A stretch of 42,030 nt of DNA from Bacteroides caecigallinarum (GTDB lineage: Bacteria; Bacteroidota; Bacteroidia; Bacteroidales; Bacteroidaceae). The notes beneath the pieces are model-generated. The model was not told where the DNA came from and searched no databases. It was given only the letters and a program-made list of their open reading frames with translations. Position 1 is the stretch's first letter. Each line of letters begins with the position of its first letter. The stretch lies in NCBI RefSeq assembly GCF_021531075.1, contig NZ_JADYTJ010000030.1:1-42030 (forward strand). The letters are read 5' to 3'. Below are positions 1 through 8,884 of this stretch, piece by piece. Position numbers and translations under genes: made by a program.

Positions 1-3
1 GTT

Positions 4-35
4 TTTGTACTTATTGATAAAAAAACATATTTTTG
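4..35 (+). promoter_or_regulatory. Bacteroidetes-type promoter for the DUF6377 gene
   Basis: TTTG at 4-7 and TATTTTTG at 28-35, 20 bases apart, match the -33 TTTG and -7 TAnnTTTG consensus of the Bacteroidetes primary sigma factor. The predicted transcript would start around 40-43, about 15 bases before the ATG at 58. Confidence 0.65.
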
Positions 36-57
36 TATCAGCTCTAAATTAAATGTC

Positions 58-1650
58 ATGAAAAACATATTTATAATACTTATTTATATTCTTATTATAC
101 CTACTATATTAAAAGCCAATCCGGAGAATGAAAAGTTGTTGAAAGAACTCGATAAAGTCATTTCAAACAAAAAATATTATCATAATCTGAGAGAAGAGAA
201 GTTATCCCAATTAAAGGACAGTCTCAAGCGTTCTAATGATATAACTGAAAAATATAACATTAGTGGTGCTCTTTTCTATGAATACTTGCATTATCAGGCA
301 GATTCATCATTATATTATATTAATATGAAGCACAAATACTTTCCGTTACTTAACAATCCGGAACTTGAAGACGAGATACTAATAAACAGAGCTGAAGTAT
401 TCGGAGTTATGGGAATGTATAATGAGGCTAAAAATGAACTTGACAAAGTTAATAAAGCCAATATAACCAATAAAGGACTTTTAGGATATTACTATAGAAC
501 TCGAAGAGCATACTACGGATGGCTTGCCGATTATACTGCTGACGACAATGCCAGCAAATGTTATTCCTTAAAGACTGAAATTTACAGAGATTCCATTTCA
601 CAACTGGGAATAACAGATATTGATTTCAAAATTAATCAAGCCGAAAGAATGATTTATGACGGCGATTATAGAAATGCAATAAAAGCTTTATTGCCGTTGT
701 TGTCCGATTCAATAAACTTAAAACGAAAAGTATATGTGAACTATACTTTATCAGATGCTTATGAGGCTATAGGAGATACACCAAGCCAAATAAAGTATCT
801 TGCAAGTACAGCTATAATGGATATAAAAATGTCTGAACGTGAATATGCTTCGCTACAGAAACTGGCATTACTTATGTACCATCAAGGAAATCTGGACAGA
901 GCTTACAATTATTTGTCATGTTCTATGGAAGATGCAGTGGCTGCCAACGCAAGGCTACGCTTTCTTGAGGTAACACAAATATATCCCATCATAGATAATG
1001 CATACCAGAAAAAAGAAGCAGAAAAACAAAATGCAACAAGACGACTGCTAATTGGCATAAGTGTATTGGCTTTTCTTCTTATAATAGCGACTTTCTACCT
1101 TTATTATTGGATGAAGAAACTTTCTATTATGAGAAGAGATCTGTATAAAGCCAATAAAAAACTTGTTGAAGCCAACAAGAACCTGGCACAAACAGGGAAA
1201 ATTAAGGAAGTGTATATAGCTAAATATCTTGACCGATGCGTTGTTTATCTGGAAAAGCTGGAACAATACAGACGTTCGCTTGAAAAGCTTGCAATGGCAT
1301 CCAAAATTGACCAACTGTTCAAGGCTATAAGATCGGAAGAGTTCATACGCGACGAAAGAAAACTATTCTACGATGAATTTGACCGCTCATTTCTGGATCT
1401 CTTCCCCAATTTCGTGGAAGACTTCAATAATCTACTTACAGATGACAATAAAATATATCCAAAAAAGGATGAACATCTGAATACAGAACTAAGAATATTC
1501 GCCTTGATAAGACTGGGAGTTACAGATGCAAACCGCATAGCACATTTCCTTGGATACTCACTGGCTACAGTATACAATTATAGAAGCAAAATCAGGAATA
1601 AAGCCAAAGGAGATAAAGACAGATTCGAACAAGATGTAATGAACTTATAA
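58..1650 (+). CDS. DUF6377 membrane-anchored transcriptional regulator
   Basis: This 530-aa protein has a signal peptide (about residues 1-20), a periplasmic helical repeat region resembling tetratricopeptide repeats (about 25-320), one membrane segment (about 326-347, beginning RRLLIGISVLAF), a cytoplasmic coiled coil, and a C-terminal helix-turn-helix (about 480-515, with FLGYSLATVYNYRSKIRNKA). That order is typical of the DUF6377 regulators found in Bacteroidales. The family is thought to sense an envelope or nutrient cue and control a nearby gene. A sugar-type transporter starts 58 bases downstream on the same strand with no promoter or terminator that I can see between them, so it is the likely target or operon partner. 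The signal and the DNA target are not visible from sequence. Confidence 0.85.
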   Translation: MKNIFIILIYILIIPTILKANPENEKLLKELDKVISNKKYYHNLREEKLSQLKDSLKRSNDITEKYNISGALFYEYLHYQADSSLYYINMKHKYFPLLNNPELEDEILINRAEVFGVMGMYNEAKNELDKVNKANITNKGLLGYYYRTRRAYYGWLADYTADDNASKCYSLKTEIYRDSISQLGITDIDFKINQAERMIYDGDYRNAIKALLPLLSDSINLKRKVYVNYTLSDAYEAIGDTPSQIKYLASTAIMDIKMSEREYASLQKLALLMYHQGNLDRAYNYLSCSMEDAVAANARLRFLEVTQIYPIIDNAYQKKEAEKQNATRRLLIGISVLAFLLIIATFYLYYWMKKLSIMRRDLYKANKKLVEANKNLAQTGKIKEVYIAKYLDRCVVYLEKLEQYRRSLEKLAMASKIDQLFKAIRSEEFIRDERKLFYDEFDRSFLDLFPNFVEDFNNLLTDDNKIYPKKDEHLNTELRIFALIRLGVTDANRIAHFLGYSLATVYNYRSKIRNKAKGDKDRFEQDVMNL

Positions 1651-1708
1651 ACAATAACATATTTCATTAACCTACAGACCAACAAAACAATAATAATATA
1701 ACTATACA

Positions 1709-3067
1709 ATGAAAAAAATACCTGATTTGAGTTTCTGGAAGCTATGGAACATCAGCTTCGGATTCTTCGGTGTGCAAATTGCCTACGCACTTCAGAGTGC
1801 AAACATCAGTAGAATATTCTCCACTTTAGGGGCAGACCCGCACAGCCTTAGTTATTTCTGGATACTGCCACCATTGGCGGGAATCATTGTACAACCTATA
1901 ATAGGGGCTTTGAGTGACAAGACATGGTGCCGCTTCGGACGAAGAATACCATATCTTTTTGTAGGTGCCATTATTGCGGTTCTCGTAATGTGCCTGCTAC
2001 CGAACGCAGGAAGTTTCGGTATGTCCGTATCGACAGCAATGATTTTCGGACTATTGTCATTGATGTTTCTTGATACCTCGATAAACATAGCTATGCAACC
2101 ATTCAAAATGATGGTTGGCGATATGGTGAATGAGAAACAAAAAGGATTGGCATATTCTATACAGAGTTTTCTATGCAATGCAGGTAGTCTGGCCGGTTAT
2201 CTGTTCCCGTTTATTTTTGCAGCTATCGGAATAAGCAATATAGCTCCTAAAGGAGTAATACCGGATTCTGTTATATATTCGTTCTACATAGGTGCTGCAA
2301 TACTGATTATTTGTGTCATCTATACCACAGTTAAAGTAAAGGAATATCCTCCACAGCTATATGCCGAATACCACGGGATAAGCGATAATCCGAAAGAAGA
2401 AAAGGCTAATATTTTCACACTTCTGGCTAAAGCGCCTAAGGCCTTCTGGACGGTAGGATTGGTTCAGTTCTTCTGCTGGGCAGCATTCATGTTTATGTGG
2501 ACATATACAAATGGTACCGTAGCTGCAGGAGTGTTCAACACCCCTTCGGTAGAGATAATAAAGGATGGAGTTTCGCATATGGTACTGGATACCCAATCAT
2601 TACAATATCAGAATGCCGGCGACTGGGTAGGAATACTTTTTGCCGTACAAGCTATAGGTTCCGTAATATGGGCAACAATAATCCCGATGATAAAAAACAG
2701 AAAAACCGCATATGCACTTAGCCTGATATTGGGAGGTATCGGATTTATATCAATAATGTTTATAAATAACCAATACGGACTATTCATATCATTCCTTCTC
2801 GTGGGATGCGCATGGGCTGCAATGCTCGCTTTACCGTTCACAATTCTGACTAATGCACTTACCGGAGGACATTTAGGAACCTACCTTGGGCTATTCAACT
2901 GCACTATTTGTATTCCGCAAATCATAGCTGCAATGGCCGGTGGATGGATTCTTAGGATTTTCACCTCAGCAGGCGAAGTTCCACCAGAAGTCAATATGCT
3001 TGTGCTTGCCGGAATATTCCTTATTATAGGAGCTCTTTGTGTTTACATAATAAAAGAAAAAGACTAA
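1709..3067 (+). CDS. SLC45-family MFS sugar transporter
   Basis: This 452-aa protein is almost wholly hydrophobic, with about 12 membrane segments. It starts with a PDLSFWKLWNISFGFFG motif and carries the MFS loop signature LSDKTWCRFGRRIPYL at about residues 66-81. Both are characteristic of the SLC45/GPH-like proton:sugar symporters (sucrose or maltose carriers) of Bacteroidetes. It would import a di- or oligosaccharide across the inner membrane. The DUF6377 regulator directly upstream suggests regulated sugar uptake. No glycoside hydrolase or SusCD pair is present in the window to identify the sugar, so the substrate is unknown. Confidence 0.85.
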   Translation: MKKIPDLSFWKLWNISFGFFGVQIAYALQSANISRIFSTLGADPHSLSYFWILPPLAGIIVQPIIGALSDKTWCRFGRRIPYLFVGAIIAVLVMCLLPNAGSFGMSVSTAMIFGLLSLMFLDTSINIAMQPFKMMVGDMVNEKQKGLAYSIQSFLCNAGSLAGYLFPFIFAAIGISNIAPKGVIPDSVIYSFYIGAAILIICVIYTTVKVKEYPPQLYAEYHGISDNPKEEKANIFTLLAKAPKAFWTVGLVQFFCWAAFMFMWTYTNGTVAAGVFNTPSVEIIKDGVSHMVLDTQSLQYQNAGDWVGILFAVQAIGSVIWATIIPMIKNRKTAYALSLILGGIGFISIMFINNQYGLFISFLLVGCAWAAMLALPFTILTNALTGGHLGTYLGLFNCTICIPQIIAAMAGGWILRIFTSAGEVPPEVNMLVLAGIFLIIGALCVYIIKEKD

Positions 3068-3083
3068 ATTTTCACAGTCACAA

Positions 3084-3123
3084 AAAACGCTTTGTCATTT
3101 TGAGTAAAATGACAAAGCGTTTT
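3084..3123. terminator. Bidirectional terminator between the MFS gene and efp
   Basis: A perfect 18-bp inverted repeat (3084-3101 and 3106-3123) with a 4-nt loop (GAGT) has an A-run on one side and a T-run on the other. It lies between two convergent genes, so it should stop transcription from both. A smaller hairpin (AAAACG...CGTTTT, 3128-3146) follows it on the efp side. Confidence 0.85.
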
Positions 3124-3156
3124 CATTAAAACGTCAAAACGTTTTTTCTAAATATA

Positions 3157-3723
3157 TCAAGCCTTTACACGGCCAACGTATGAACCGTCGCGAGTATCAA
3201 CTTCGATAATCTCATCCTGATTGATGAACAAAGGTACACGTACAGTAGCACCTGTTTCAACTGTTGCAGGTTTTGTAGCGTTAGTAGCAGTATCACCTTT
3301 CAATCCTGGTTCAGTGTAAGTAACCTTCAACTGAACTTTAACTGGCAATTCTGCGAAAAGAATAGTTTCAGTAGAAGCGTCAGAAACTACTTCGATAACC
3401 ATTTCTTCTTTCAGGAAATCAACACCTTCGATAAGATCGTGAGCGATAGGCACCTGTTCGAAAGTTTCCTGATTCATGAAGATATAATCGCTACCTTCTT
3501 TATAAAGGAACTGATAAGGACGACGTTCTACACGTACATCTTCAAGTTTTTCACCGATATTGAAACGACGTTCCAAAACATAACCGTCAACAACGTCTTT
3601 CAATTTAGTACGCATGAAAGTGTTACCTTTACCAGGTTTTACATGAAGGAAGTCGATGCAAAAATAAATCTTGCCGTCCATACGGATAGCTGTTCCGATT
3701 TTAATGTCTTGAGCATTAATCAT
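3157..3723 (-). CDS. efp: Elongation factor P
   Basis: At 188 aa this is the normal EF-P length. It has the three-domain EF-P layout: an N-terminal KOW-like domain containing HVKPGKGNTFMRTKLK, with Lys32 at the loop tip equivalent to the modified Lys34 of E. coli, then two OB-fold domains ending in VDTRDGSYVGRVKA. EF-P enters stalled ribosomes between the P and E sites and speeds peptide-bond formation at polyproline stretches. The gene stands alone on the minus strand with its own promoter and a terminator shared with the convergent transporter gene. No genB/poxA (epmA) homologue is present in the window. Confidence 0.97.
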   Translation of the reverse strand: MINAQDIKIGTAIRMDGKIYFCIDFLHVKPGKGNTFMRTKLKDVVDGYVLERRFNIGEKLEDVRVERRPYQFLYKEGSDYIFMNQETFEQVPIAHDLIEGVDFLKEEMVIEVVSDASTETILFAELPVKVQLKVTYTEPGLKGDTATNATKPATVETGATVRVPLFINQDEIIEVDTRDGSYVGRVKA

Positions 3724-3781
3724 AAGTAGAAATCTTTATATTAATATGTAATAATTGATATTCAGAGTAATAATCCGGATG

Positions 3782-3813
3782 CAAAATTAATCTAAATCGC
3801 GAAAAAACACAAA
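3782..3813 (-). promoter_or_regulatory. efp promoter
   Basis: Read on the minus strand, TAATTTTG (3789-3782) and TTTG (3813-3810) are 20 bases apart. This is a full match to the Bacteroidetes -7/-33 consensus, pointing toward efp. Confidence 0.7.
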
Positions 3814-3840
3814 AAGTTTTGTGTAAAAATGACTTATATC

Positions 3841-3871
3841 TTTGATTATTAAAAAAAAGTCACTAATTTTG
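3841..3871 (+). promoter_or_regulatory. rpmH promoter
   Basis: TTTG at 3841-3844 and TAATTTTG at 3864-3871 are 19 bases apart and match the Bacteroidetes -33/-7 elements. The predicted start near 3878 leaves about a 38-nt leader before rpmH. It is divergent from the efp promoter. Confidence 0.7.
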
Positions 3872-3915
3872 CAGCCCGAACGCATAGAATAATAACATAA
3901 ATAGTATATACGAAA

Positions 3916-4077
3916 ATGAAAAGAACATTCCAACCCTCTAACAGAAAGAGAAAAAACAAACACGGTTTCCGTGAAAGAATGGCTACTGCAAATGGTCGCC
4001 GAGTATTGGCAGCACGTCGTGCTAAAGGTCGTAAAAAATTGACTGTATCTGACGAATACAACGGAGTTAAGGCTTAA
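3916..4077 (+). CDS. rpmH: 50S ribosomal protein L34
   Basis: This is a 53-aa, highly basic protein. It starts [20 protein letters not shown], the near-invariant L34 N-terminus, and continues with a typical [28 protein letters not shown] core (read at about residues 21-44), ending in a short species-specific tail. L34 sits in the large subunit near 23S rRNA domain III. In many bacteria rpmH lies by dnaA and rnpA, but in Bacteroidetes it is commonly next to efp, as here. It has its own consensus promoter and a strong terminator just downstream, so it is probably a single-gene transcript. Confidence 0.97.
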   Translation: MKRTFQPSNRKRKNKHGFRERMATANGRRVLAARRAKGRKKLTVSDEYNGVKA

Positions 4078-4103
4078 GCCGTGCTTTGGAATTAAGATTT
4101 AAG

Positions 4104-4144
4104 AAAAGCCGCAAGGTACTGAGACAGTATTTTGCGGCTTTTTC
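4104..4144 (+). terminator. rpmH intrinsic terminator
   Basis: AAAAGCCGCAA (4104-4114) pairs with TTGCGGCTTTT (from 4132), with an inner TACT/AGTA pairing, and is followed by a T-rich run. It lies 26 bases after the rpmH stop codon. Confidence 0.9.
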
Positions 4145-4187
4145 TGTTTTTATAAACTGTCAACAAAAAGATTAACTAAAAAAATAG

Positions 4188-4195
4188 TATCTTTG
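4188..4195 (+). promoter_or_regulatory. -7 promoter element for the PASTA/rluD genes
   Basis: TATCTTTG at 4188-4195 matches TAnnTTTG and lies 20 bases before the ATG at 4216. No clear -33 TTTG is seen at the expected distance. Confidence 0.5.
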
Positions 4196-4215
4196 CCGAA
4201 AAGATTCAACAAGTT

Positions 4216-4866
4216 ATGATAGGATTTAAAGACTTTTTCTCGTTCCGGAAAAACAGATTTTTCTGGATTAATATAACAGGAATGATAGTGGTGGTATGCG
4301 CAGTGGTATGGGGTACCCTGGCATGGCTTGATTCTTACACCAGACACGGAGAGGCACACATCGTTCCTGACGTGAAAAACAAAAGTATTGAAGAAGCTGC
4401 AAAGATTTTAAATAACGGCACAATGAAAAGTGTTGTTATAGACTCTAATTATGTAAAAGGTGTTCCGGCGGGAATGGTTCTTGAACAGACACCGGCAGCA
4501 GGCTCAAGAGTTAAAGAAGGCAGAACGGTTTATCTGACCATTACAACGACTTCCGTACCTCTGGTGGCATTGCCGGATATTATTGACAACAGTTCTGTGA
4601 GACAAGCTGCAGCAAAATTAAAGAGTATAGGTTTCAGACTTACTGAGCCTGAGCTAGTACCGGGAGAACAGGATTGGGTTTACGGCATTAAATACAGAGG
4701 CAAAGAATTGAAATCAGGAGAAAAGATACCACACGAGGCACTGCTTACACTCTGCGTGGGTGACACACACTTAAGGGATTCGCTGTCTGTAGATTCAACT
4801 TACATAGAGTTGAATGCCATACCTGAAACAGATGAGAAAGCTGAAGTAGATGATTCTTGGTTCTAA
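4216..4866 (+). CDS. PASTA-domain membrane protein
   Basis: This 216-aa protein has a short cytoplasmic N-terminus, one membrane helix (about residues 15-38), then an extracytoplasmic part with two PASTA repeats: about 43-107 (VPDVKNKSIEEAAKIL ... VYLTIT) and about 112-178 (ALPDIIDNSSVRQAAAKL ...). PASTA domains bind peptidoglycan stem peptides or beta-lactams in Ser/Thr kinases and some PBPs. This protein has no kinase domain, as is usual for the stand-alone Bacteroidetes form. It is followed 13 bases later by the pseudouridine synthase gene, and ddl is two genes downstream, so a cell-wall connection is plausible but unproven. The acidic C-terminal tail has no recognised domain. Confidence 0.88.
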   Translation: MIGFKDFFSFRKNRFFWINITGMIVVVCAVVWGTLAWLDSYTRHGEAHIVPDVKNKSIEEAAKILNNGTMKSVVIDSNYVKGVPAGMVLEQTPAAGSRVKEGRTVYLTITTTSVPLVALPDIIDNSSVRQAAAKLKSIGFRLTEPELVPGEQDWVYGIKYRGKELKSGEKIPHEALLTLCVGDTHLRDSLSVDSTYIELNAIPETDEKAEVDDSWF

Positions 4867-4879
4867 TTAATAATGCAAG

Positions 4880-5947
4880 ATGGCTGAAGATATATATTTG
4901 GACGATTTAGACGAAACATTGGATGATATTGAGCCTACCGAAGGCTCTGGAGAGCTATATGAGCACTTCAAGGTGGTAGTAGACAAGGGACAATCGCCTG
5001 TAAGAATTGACAAATATCTTTTCGAGAGAATTGTAAATGCATCAAGAAACAGGATACAGAGTGCTGCTGATGCTGGATTTGTCATGGCTAACGGAAAACC
5101 TGTGAAAAGTAGCTACAAGGTAAAACCTCTGGATGTGCTGACTGTAATGATGGATCGTCCGAAATACGACAATGACATTATCCCTGAAGACATTCCATTG
5201 GACATAGTCTATGAAGACAGTGAGCTGATGGTTATAAACAAACCGGCGGGACTGGTGGTACACCCGGGATGTGGGAATTATCATGGCACTTTAGTAAATG
5301 CCATAGCATGGCATCTTAGAGACGTTCCTACATACGATCCGAATGACCCGCAAGTTGGTCTGGTACACCGTATAGACAAAGATACTTCCGGACTGTTAGT
5401 TGTAGCAAAGACGCCTGATGCAAAGACAAGTTTGGGTATGCAGTTCTATAACAAAACTACCAAACGTGAATATAATGCACTGGTATGGGGTATAGTGGAA
5501 GAAGACGAAGGTACTATAACAGGCAACATAGGGCGTAATCCTAAAGACAGAATGCAAATGGCTGTCATGTCTGACCCTGAGCAGGGAAAGCATGCAGTGA
5601 CACACTATAAGGTTTTGGAGAGACTGGGATATGTAACTCTGGTAAAATGTGTACTCGAAACAGGAAGAACGCACCAGATACGTGTACATATGAAGCACAT
5701 AGGACATGTTCTTTTCAATGACGAAAGATACGGAGGAAATGAAATTCTGAAAGGTACTCACTTCAGCAAATACAAACAGTTTGTAAACAACTGTTTTGAG
5801 ATATGCCCGAGACAAGCATTGCATGCGAAGACTCTTGGATTCGTCCACCCGAAAACCGGAGAAGAAATGTTTTTCACCTCAGAACTGCCCAATGACATGA
5901 CAGCACTGATAGAAAAATGGAGAACTTATATAAGCAACAGAGAATAA
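4880..5947 (+). CDS. rluD: RluA-family 23S rRNA pseudouridine synthase (RluD type)
   Basis: This 355-aa protein has an acidic N-terminal extension, an S4 RNA-binding domain (about residues 34-95, VRIDKYLFERIVNASRNRIQ) and a catalytic RluA domain. The signature HRIDKDTSGLLVVAKT carries the catalytic Asp166. RTHQIRVHMKHIGHV is the conserved motif near the end of the fold. RluD-type enzymes turn uridines of helix 69 in 23S rRNA (1911, 1915, 1917 in E. coli) into pseudouridine during late 50S assembly. The S4 domain and length favour RluD over RluA or RluC, but the exact site is inferred. It probably shares a transcript with the PASTA gene. Confidence 0.9.
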   Translation: MAEDIYLDDLDETLDDIEPTEGSGELYEHFKVVVDKGQSPVRIDKYLFERIVNASRNRIQSAADAGFVMANGKPVKSSYKVKPLDVLTVMMDRPKYDNDIIPEDIPLDIVYEDSELMVINKPAGLVVHPGCGNYHGTLVNAIAWHLRDVPTYDPNDPQVGLVHRIDKDTSGLLVVAKTPDAKTSLGMQFYNKTTKREYNALVWGIVEEDEGTITGNIGRNPKDRMQMAVMSDPEQGKHAVTHYKVLERLGYVTLVKCVLETGRTHQIRVHMKHIGHVLFNDERYGGNEILKGTHFSKYKQFVNNCFEICPRQALHAKTLGFVHPKTGEEMFFTSELPNDMTALIEKWRTYISNRE

Positions 5948-5998
5948 ATAAGATTGTAAGTTTGTGAGTTGATAAGTTTGTTGATAAGAAGTGATAAA

Positions 5999-6035
5999 GA
6001 CTTAAAAACTTGGAAACTAAAGGACTTAAAAACTT
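5999..6035. repeat. Short direct repeat in the ddl upstream region
   Basis: GACTTAAAAACTT occurs at 5999-6011 and again at 6023-6035, in a low-complexity AT-rich spacer (5948-6044) between the pseudouridine synthase gene and ddl. The nearby TTGATAAG/TTGATAAG pair is also repetitive. The spacer has no recognisable promoter. Confidence 0.6.
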
Positions 6036-6044
6036 AAAAACAAT

Positions 6045-7034
6045 ATGAAACGTACAGTAGCAATTATTGCAGGCGGCGACTCTTCTGAACACGAAGTGTC
6101 AATGAATAGTGCAAAAGGTATTTATTCTTTTATCGACAAAGAAAAATACAATCTTTATATAGTAGAACTAAGCAAAAAGGCATGGGAAGCCGTACTTCCA
6201 GACGGAACACGCTCTACAGTAGACAAGAATGACTTCAGCTTTATGGATGGAGCCAACAAAATAAAACCTGATTTTGCCTATATCACAATACACGGTACTC
6301 CTGGTGAGAACGGTATTCTTCAGGGATATTTTGAATTGTTGGACATTCCTTACTCTACTTGTGATGTTCTGGTTTCGGCAATGACTTTCAGCAAGTTCAC
6401 ACTGAACCAATATCTGAAAGGTTTCGGCATAAGAGTGGCTGAGTCTATGCTTGTGAACAAACACTTCGGTATTGAAGATAAAGATGTAGTAGAGAAGATT
6501 GGTCTTCCATGCTTTATAAAACCTAATGCAAGTGGCTCAAGCTTTGGAGTGACAAAGGTAAAGACTGTGGAACAGATACAGCCTGCCCTGCAAGCTGCCT
6601 TTGCCGAGTCGGACGACGTGATGATTGAAGCTTTCATGGACGGTATAGAACTGGCCAACGGCTGCTACAAGACAAAAGAAAAATCGGTAGTATTCCCTAT
6701 AACTGAAGTTGTCAGCGACAATGAATTCTTTGACTACAATGCTAAGTATAAAGGTGAAGTCACTGAAATCACTCCTGCACGCCTTAGTCCGGAACTAACA
6801 GAAAGGGTAAAGAAACTGACATCTGCAATATATGACATTCTGGGATGTAAAGGTATTGTCAGAATAGACTATATCATAACAGAAGGCGAAAAAATAAACA
6901 TGCTTGAGATAAATACCACACCTGGTATGACAGCCACAAGCTTCATTCCGCAACAGGTAAGAGCTGCCGGACTGGACATAAAAGATGTCATGACTGACAT
7001 TATTGAAGAAGGGCTGGCAAAGAACAGCAAATAA
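6045..7034 (+). CDS. ddl: D-alanine--D-alanine ligase
   Basis: This 329-aa protein joins two D-alanines using ATP to make the dipeptide end of the peptidoglycan stem. The N-terminal GGDSSEHEVSMNSA and HGTPGENGILQGYFELL motifs, the ATP-grasp segment IKPNASGSSFGVTKV, and LEINTTPGMTATSFIPQQ near the C-terminus, holding Mg-binding Glu and Asn, are all standard for Ddl. The length is normal. Upstream is a repetitive spacer after the pseudouridine synthase gene; downstream, an acyltransferase gene follows after 26 bases. The order rluD-ddl-acyltransferase puts envelope synthesis genes together. Nothing suggests a D-Ala-D-Lac type. Confidence 0.96.
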   Translation: MKRTVAIIAGGDSSEHEVSMNSAKGIYSFIDKEKYNLYIVELSKKAWEAVLPDGTRSTVDKNDFSFMDGANKIKPDFAYITIHGTPGENGILQGYFELLDIPYSTCDVLVSAMTFSKFTLNQYLKGFGIRVAESMLVNKHFGIEDKDVVEKIGLPCFIKPNASGSSFGVTKVKTVEQIQPALQAAFAESDDVMIEAFMDGIELANGCYKTKEKSVVFPITEVVSDNEFFDYNAKYKGEVTEITPARLSPELTERVKKLTSAIYDILGCKGIVRIDYIITEGEKINMLEINTTPGMTATSFIPQQVRAAGLDIKDVMTDIIEEGLAKNSK

Positions 7035-7060
7035 TATATTAACCCCAAAAACATAAAGCC

Positions 7061-8215
7061 ATGAATATACCTGCAGAATTTGACGAAATCCGTCCTTACT
7101 CACCGGAAGAGCTGCCACAGATTTTCGAAGAGTTATTGTCCGACAAGGACTTTCAGGAGGTTGTTAAAAAGGTTATTCCTGATACACCACTTGAGGCTCT
7201 GGCCAATGTACTGCGAAATTGCAAGACTAACCTTGATGTACAGAAGAATATCTTCTACGGACTTCTCCACGACCTCATAAAAAAATGTAGCGACGGATTC
7301 AGCCTTGACTGTTCACAAATTGCAGAAAAGAACAAAGGCTATACTTTCATCTCAAATCACAGAGATATAGTATTGGACTCAGGTTTCCTGTCTGTAGGAC
7401 TTATTGACAATGGTTTTCCTACTACAGTAGAAATTGCCATTGGCGACAATCTGCTCATATATCCGTGGATAAAAAAACTGGTACGTGTGAACAAGGCATT
7501 CATCGTGCAAAGAGCATTAAGCATGAGACAGATGCTCGAATCGTCAGCACGAATGTCGAGATACATACACTTTGCCGTCACACAGAAGCAGGAAAACATA
7601 TGGATAGCCCAGCGTGAAGGAAGAGCAAAAGACTCTAACGACCGTACACAGGACAGCGTGCTGAAGATGCTTTCTATGGGCGGCAACGGAGATGTGATAG
7701 ACAGCCTCAAGGAACTTAACATTGTGCCCCTGTCTCTATCGTATGAATATGATCCTTGCGATTTCCTCAAAGCACAGGAAATGCAATTGAAAAGGGATGT
7801 GGAAGGATTCAAGAAGAGCCAAAAGGATGACCTGGTAAATATGCAGACCGGTATCTTCGGGTACAAAGGAAGAATTCATTTCCAGGCAAGTCCGTGTATA
7901 AATGACGAACTGGAAGCACTGCGTGGATTGCCAAAGACGGAAATATTCACACGTGTTTCTGAAATTATAGACCATCATATACATAAGAACTATCGTTTAT
8001 ATCCTGGCAACTATATAGCTTGCGATATGTTGGATGGTAGTCAGTCAATGGCAGGACATTACACTGCGGAAGACAAAATCAAGTTCGAAGCATATCTTCA
8101 AAAGAAGATTGGACTTATTGACATTCCGGGTAAGGATGAGAGTTTCCTTAGAAATTGCATTCTTACAATGTATGCCAATCCTGCAATAAATCATTTACAG
8201 GCCATAAAAAAATGA
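7061..8215 (+). CDS. PlsC/GPAT-like 1-acylglycerol-3-phosphate acyltransferase
   Basis: This 384-aa protein has an acyltransferase core from about residue 95 with NHRDIVLD (His100), resembling the NHx4D signature of PlsC/PlsB acyltransferases with one extra residue. WIAQREGRAKDSNDRTQ corresponds to the EGxR-type substrate-binding block. LNIVPLSLSYEYDPCD matches the later phosphate-binding block. It probably transfers an acyl chain in phospholipid or other membrane-lipid synthesis at the inner membrane. It is longer than a plain PlsC (about 240 aa) because of N- and C-terminal extensions. Its stop codon overlaps the next ATG (ATGA), so translation of the NigD-like lipoprotein is probably coupled to it. 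The exact acceptor is not certain. Confidence 0.82.
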   Translation: MNIPAEFDEIRPYSPEELPQIFEELLSDKDFQEVVKKVIPDTPLEALANVLRNCKTNLDVQKNIFYGLLHDLIKKCSDGFSLDCSQIAEKNKGYTFISNHRDIVLDSGFLSVGLIDNGFPTTVEIAIGDNLLIYPWIKKLVRVNKAFIVQRALSMRQMLESSARMSRYIHFAVTQKQENIWIAQREGRAKDSNDRTQDSVLKMLSMGGNGDVIDSLKELNIVPLSLSYEYDPCDFLKAQEMQLKRDVEGFKKSQKDDLVNMQTGIFGYKGRIHFQASPCINDELEALRGLPKTEIFTRVSEIIDHHIHKNYRLYPGNYIACDMLDGSQSMAGHYTAEDKIKFEAYLQKKIGLIDIPGKDESFLRNCILTMYANPAINHLQAIKK

Positions 8216-8868
8216 AAGTAAAACTATACATATTATTTTTATGTTGTGTACTGACTGTAGTCGGATGCAAGGACGATGAGTATGTATATCCTAACGTACT
8301 GACGGAGATGGTGGATATAAGGACCGATTCTTCAGGAAAGTTGTCGTATTTAGACACCGATACGGGCAAGTCATACCAGATAAACGAGCGAAGCGGTCTG
8401 GAAGGTTTTACGCCAGACTCTATTTACAGAACCCTCTCTATATTCGAACCTATCAGTGACGAAACCAAAGATTTGTCTGCGACACTGTATTCTTGTCAGT
8501 TTGTTATATCTGTAGTGCCAGTGGCAGAAGAAACATTCAAGGATGGCATAAAAACCGACCCGCTTGATATAGACAGAATATGGCGTTCGGGTAAATATAT
8601 AAATATGGTTCTGGACGTAATGGGCAAAGACAAGACACATATTCTGAATTTCGTAGACAAAGGAATAAGGAATAATGACGATGGAAGCAAGACCCTGGCC
8701 ATAACCGTGTTCCATAGCCAAAACGGAGATTACGAGGCATTCACAAGAAAAGCTTATGCTTCCATTCCATTATGGCCGTATGAAGACAAACTTTCGAACG
8801 GCGATAAAGTGGAAATAACCATAAACACATATAAGGAAGGAATAACTACACGCGAATTCAACTATTAA
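8212..8868 (+). CDS. NigD-like lipoprotein
   Basis: I place the start at ATG 8212, inside a longer open frame. It overlaps the previous stop as ATGA and gives a proper lipoprotein signal peptide: a hydrophobic stretch and then the lipobox VVGCK (Cys at residue 19). The 218-aa product has the NigD-like pattern of small beta-rich secreted Bacteroidales lipoproteins: an N-terminal OB-like part (DIRTDSSGKLSYLDTDTG) and a C-terminal domain (about 110-218). NigD was named from a bacteriocin locus in Prevotella, but most homologues have no known role. Nothing here indicates a bacteriocin gene. Confidence 0.72.
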   Translation: MKVKLYILFLCCVLTVVGCKDDEYVYPNVLTEMVDIRTDSSGKLSYLDTDTGKSYQINERSGLEGFTPDSIYRTLSIFEPISDETKDLSATLYSCQFVISVVPVAEETFKDGIKTDPLDIDRIWRSGKYINMVLDVMGKDKTHILNFVDKGIRNNDDGSKTLAITVFHSQNGDYEAFTRKAYASIPLWPYEDKLSNGDKVEITINTYKEGITTREFNY

Positions 8869-8884
8869 CACATTAAAGTAAAGT

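Noticed and set aside
5396..5848. 150-aa minus-strand frame within the pseudouridine synthase gene
   Set aside because: It is antisense to the conserved RluA catalytic region, with no motif of its own.
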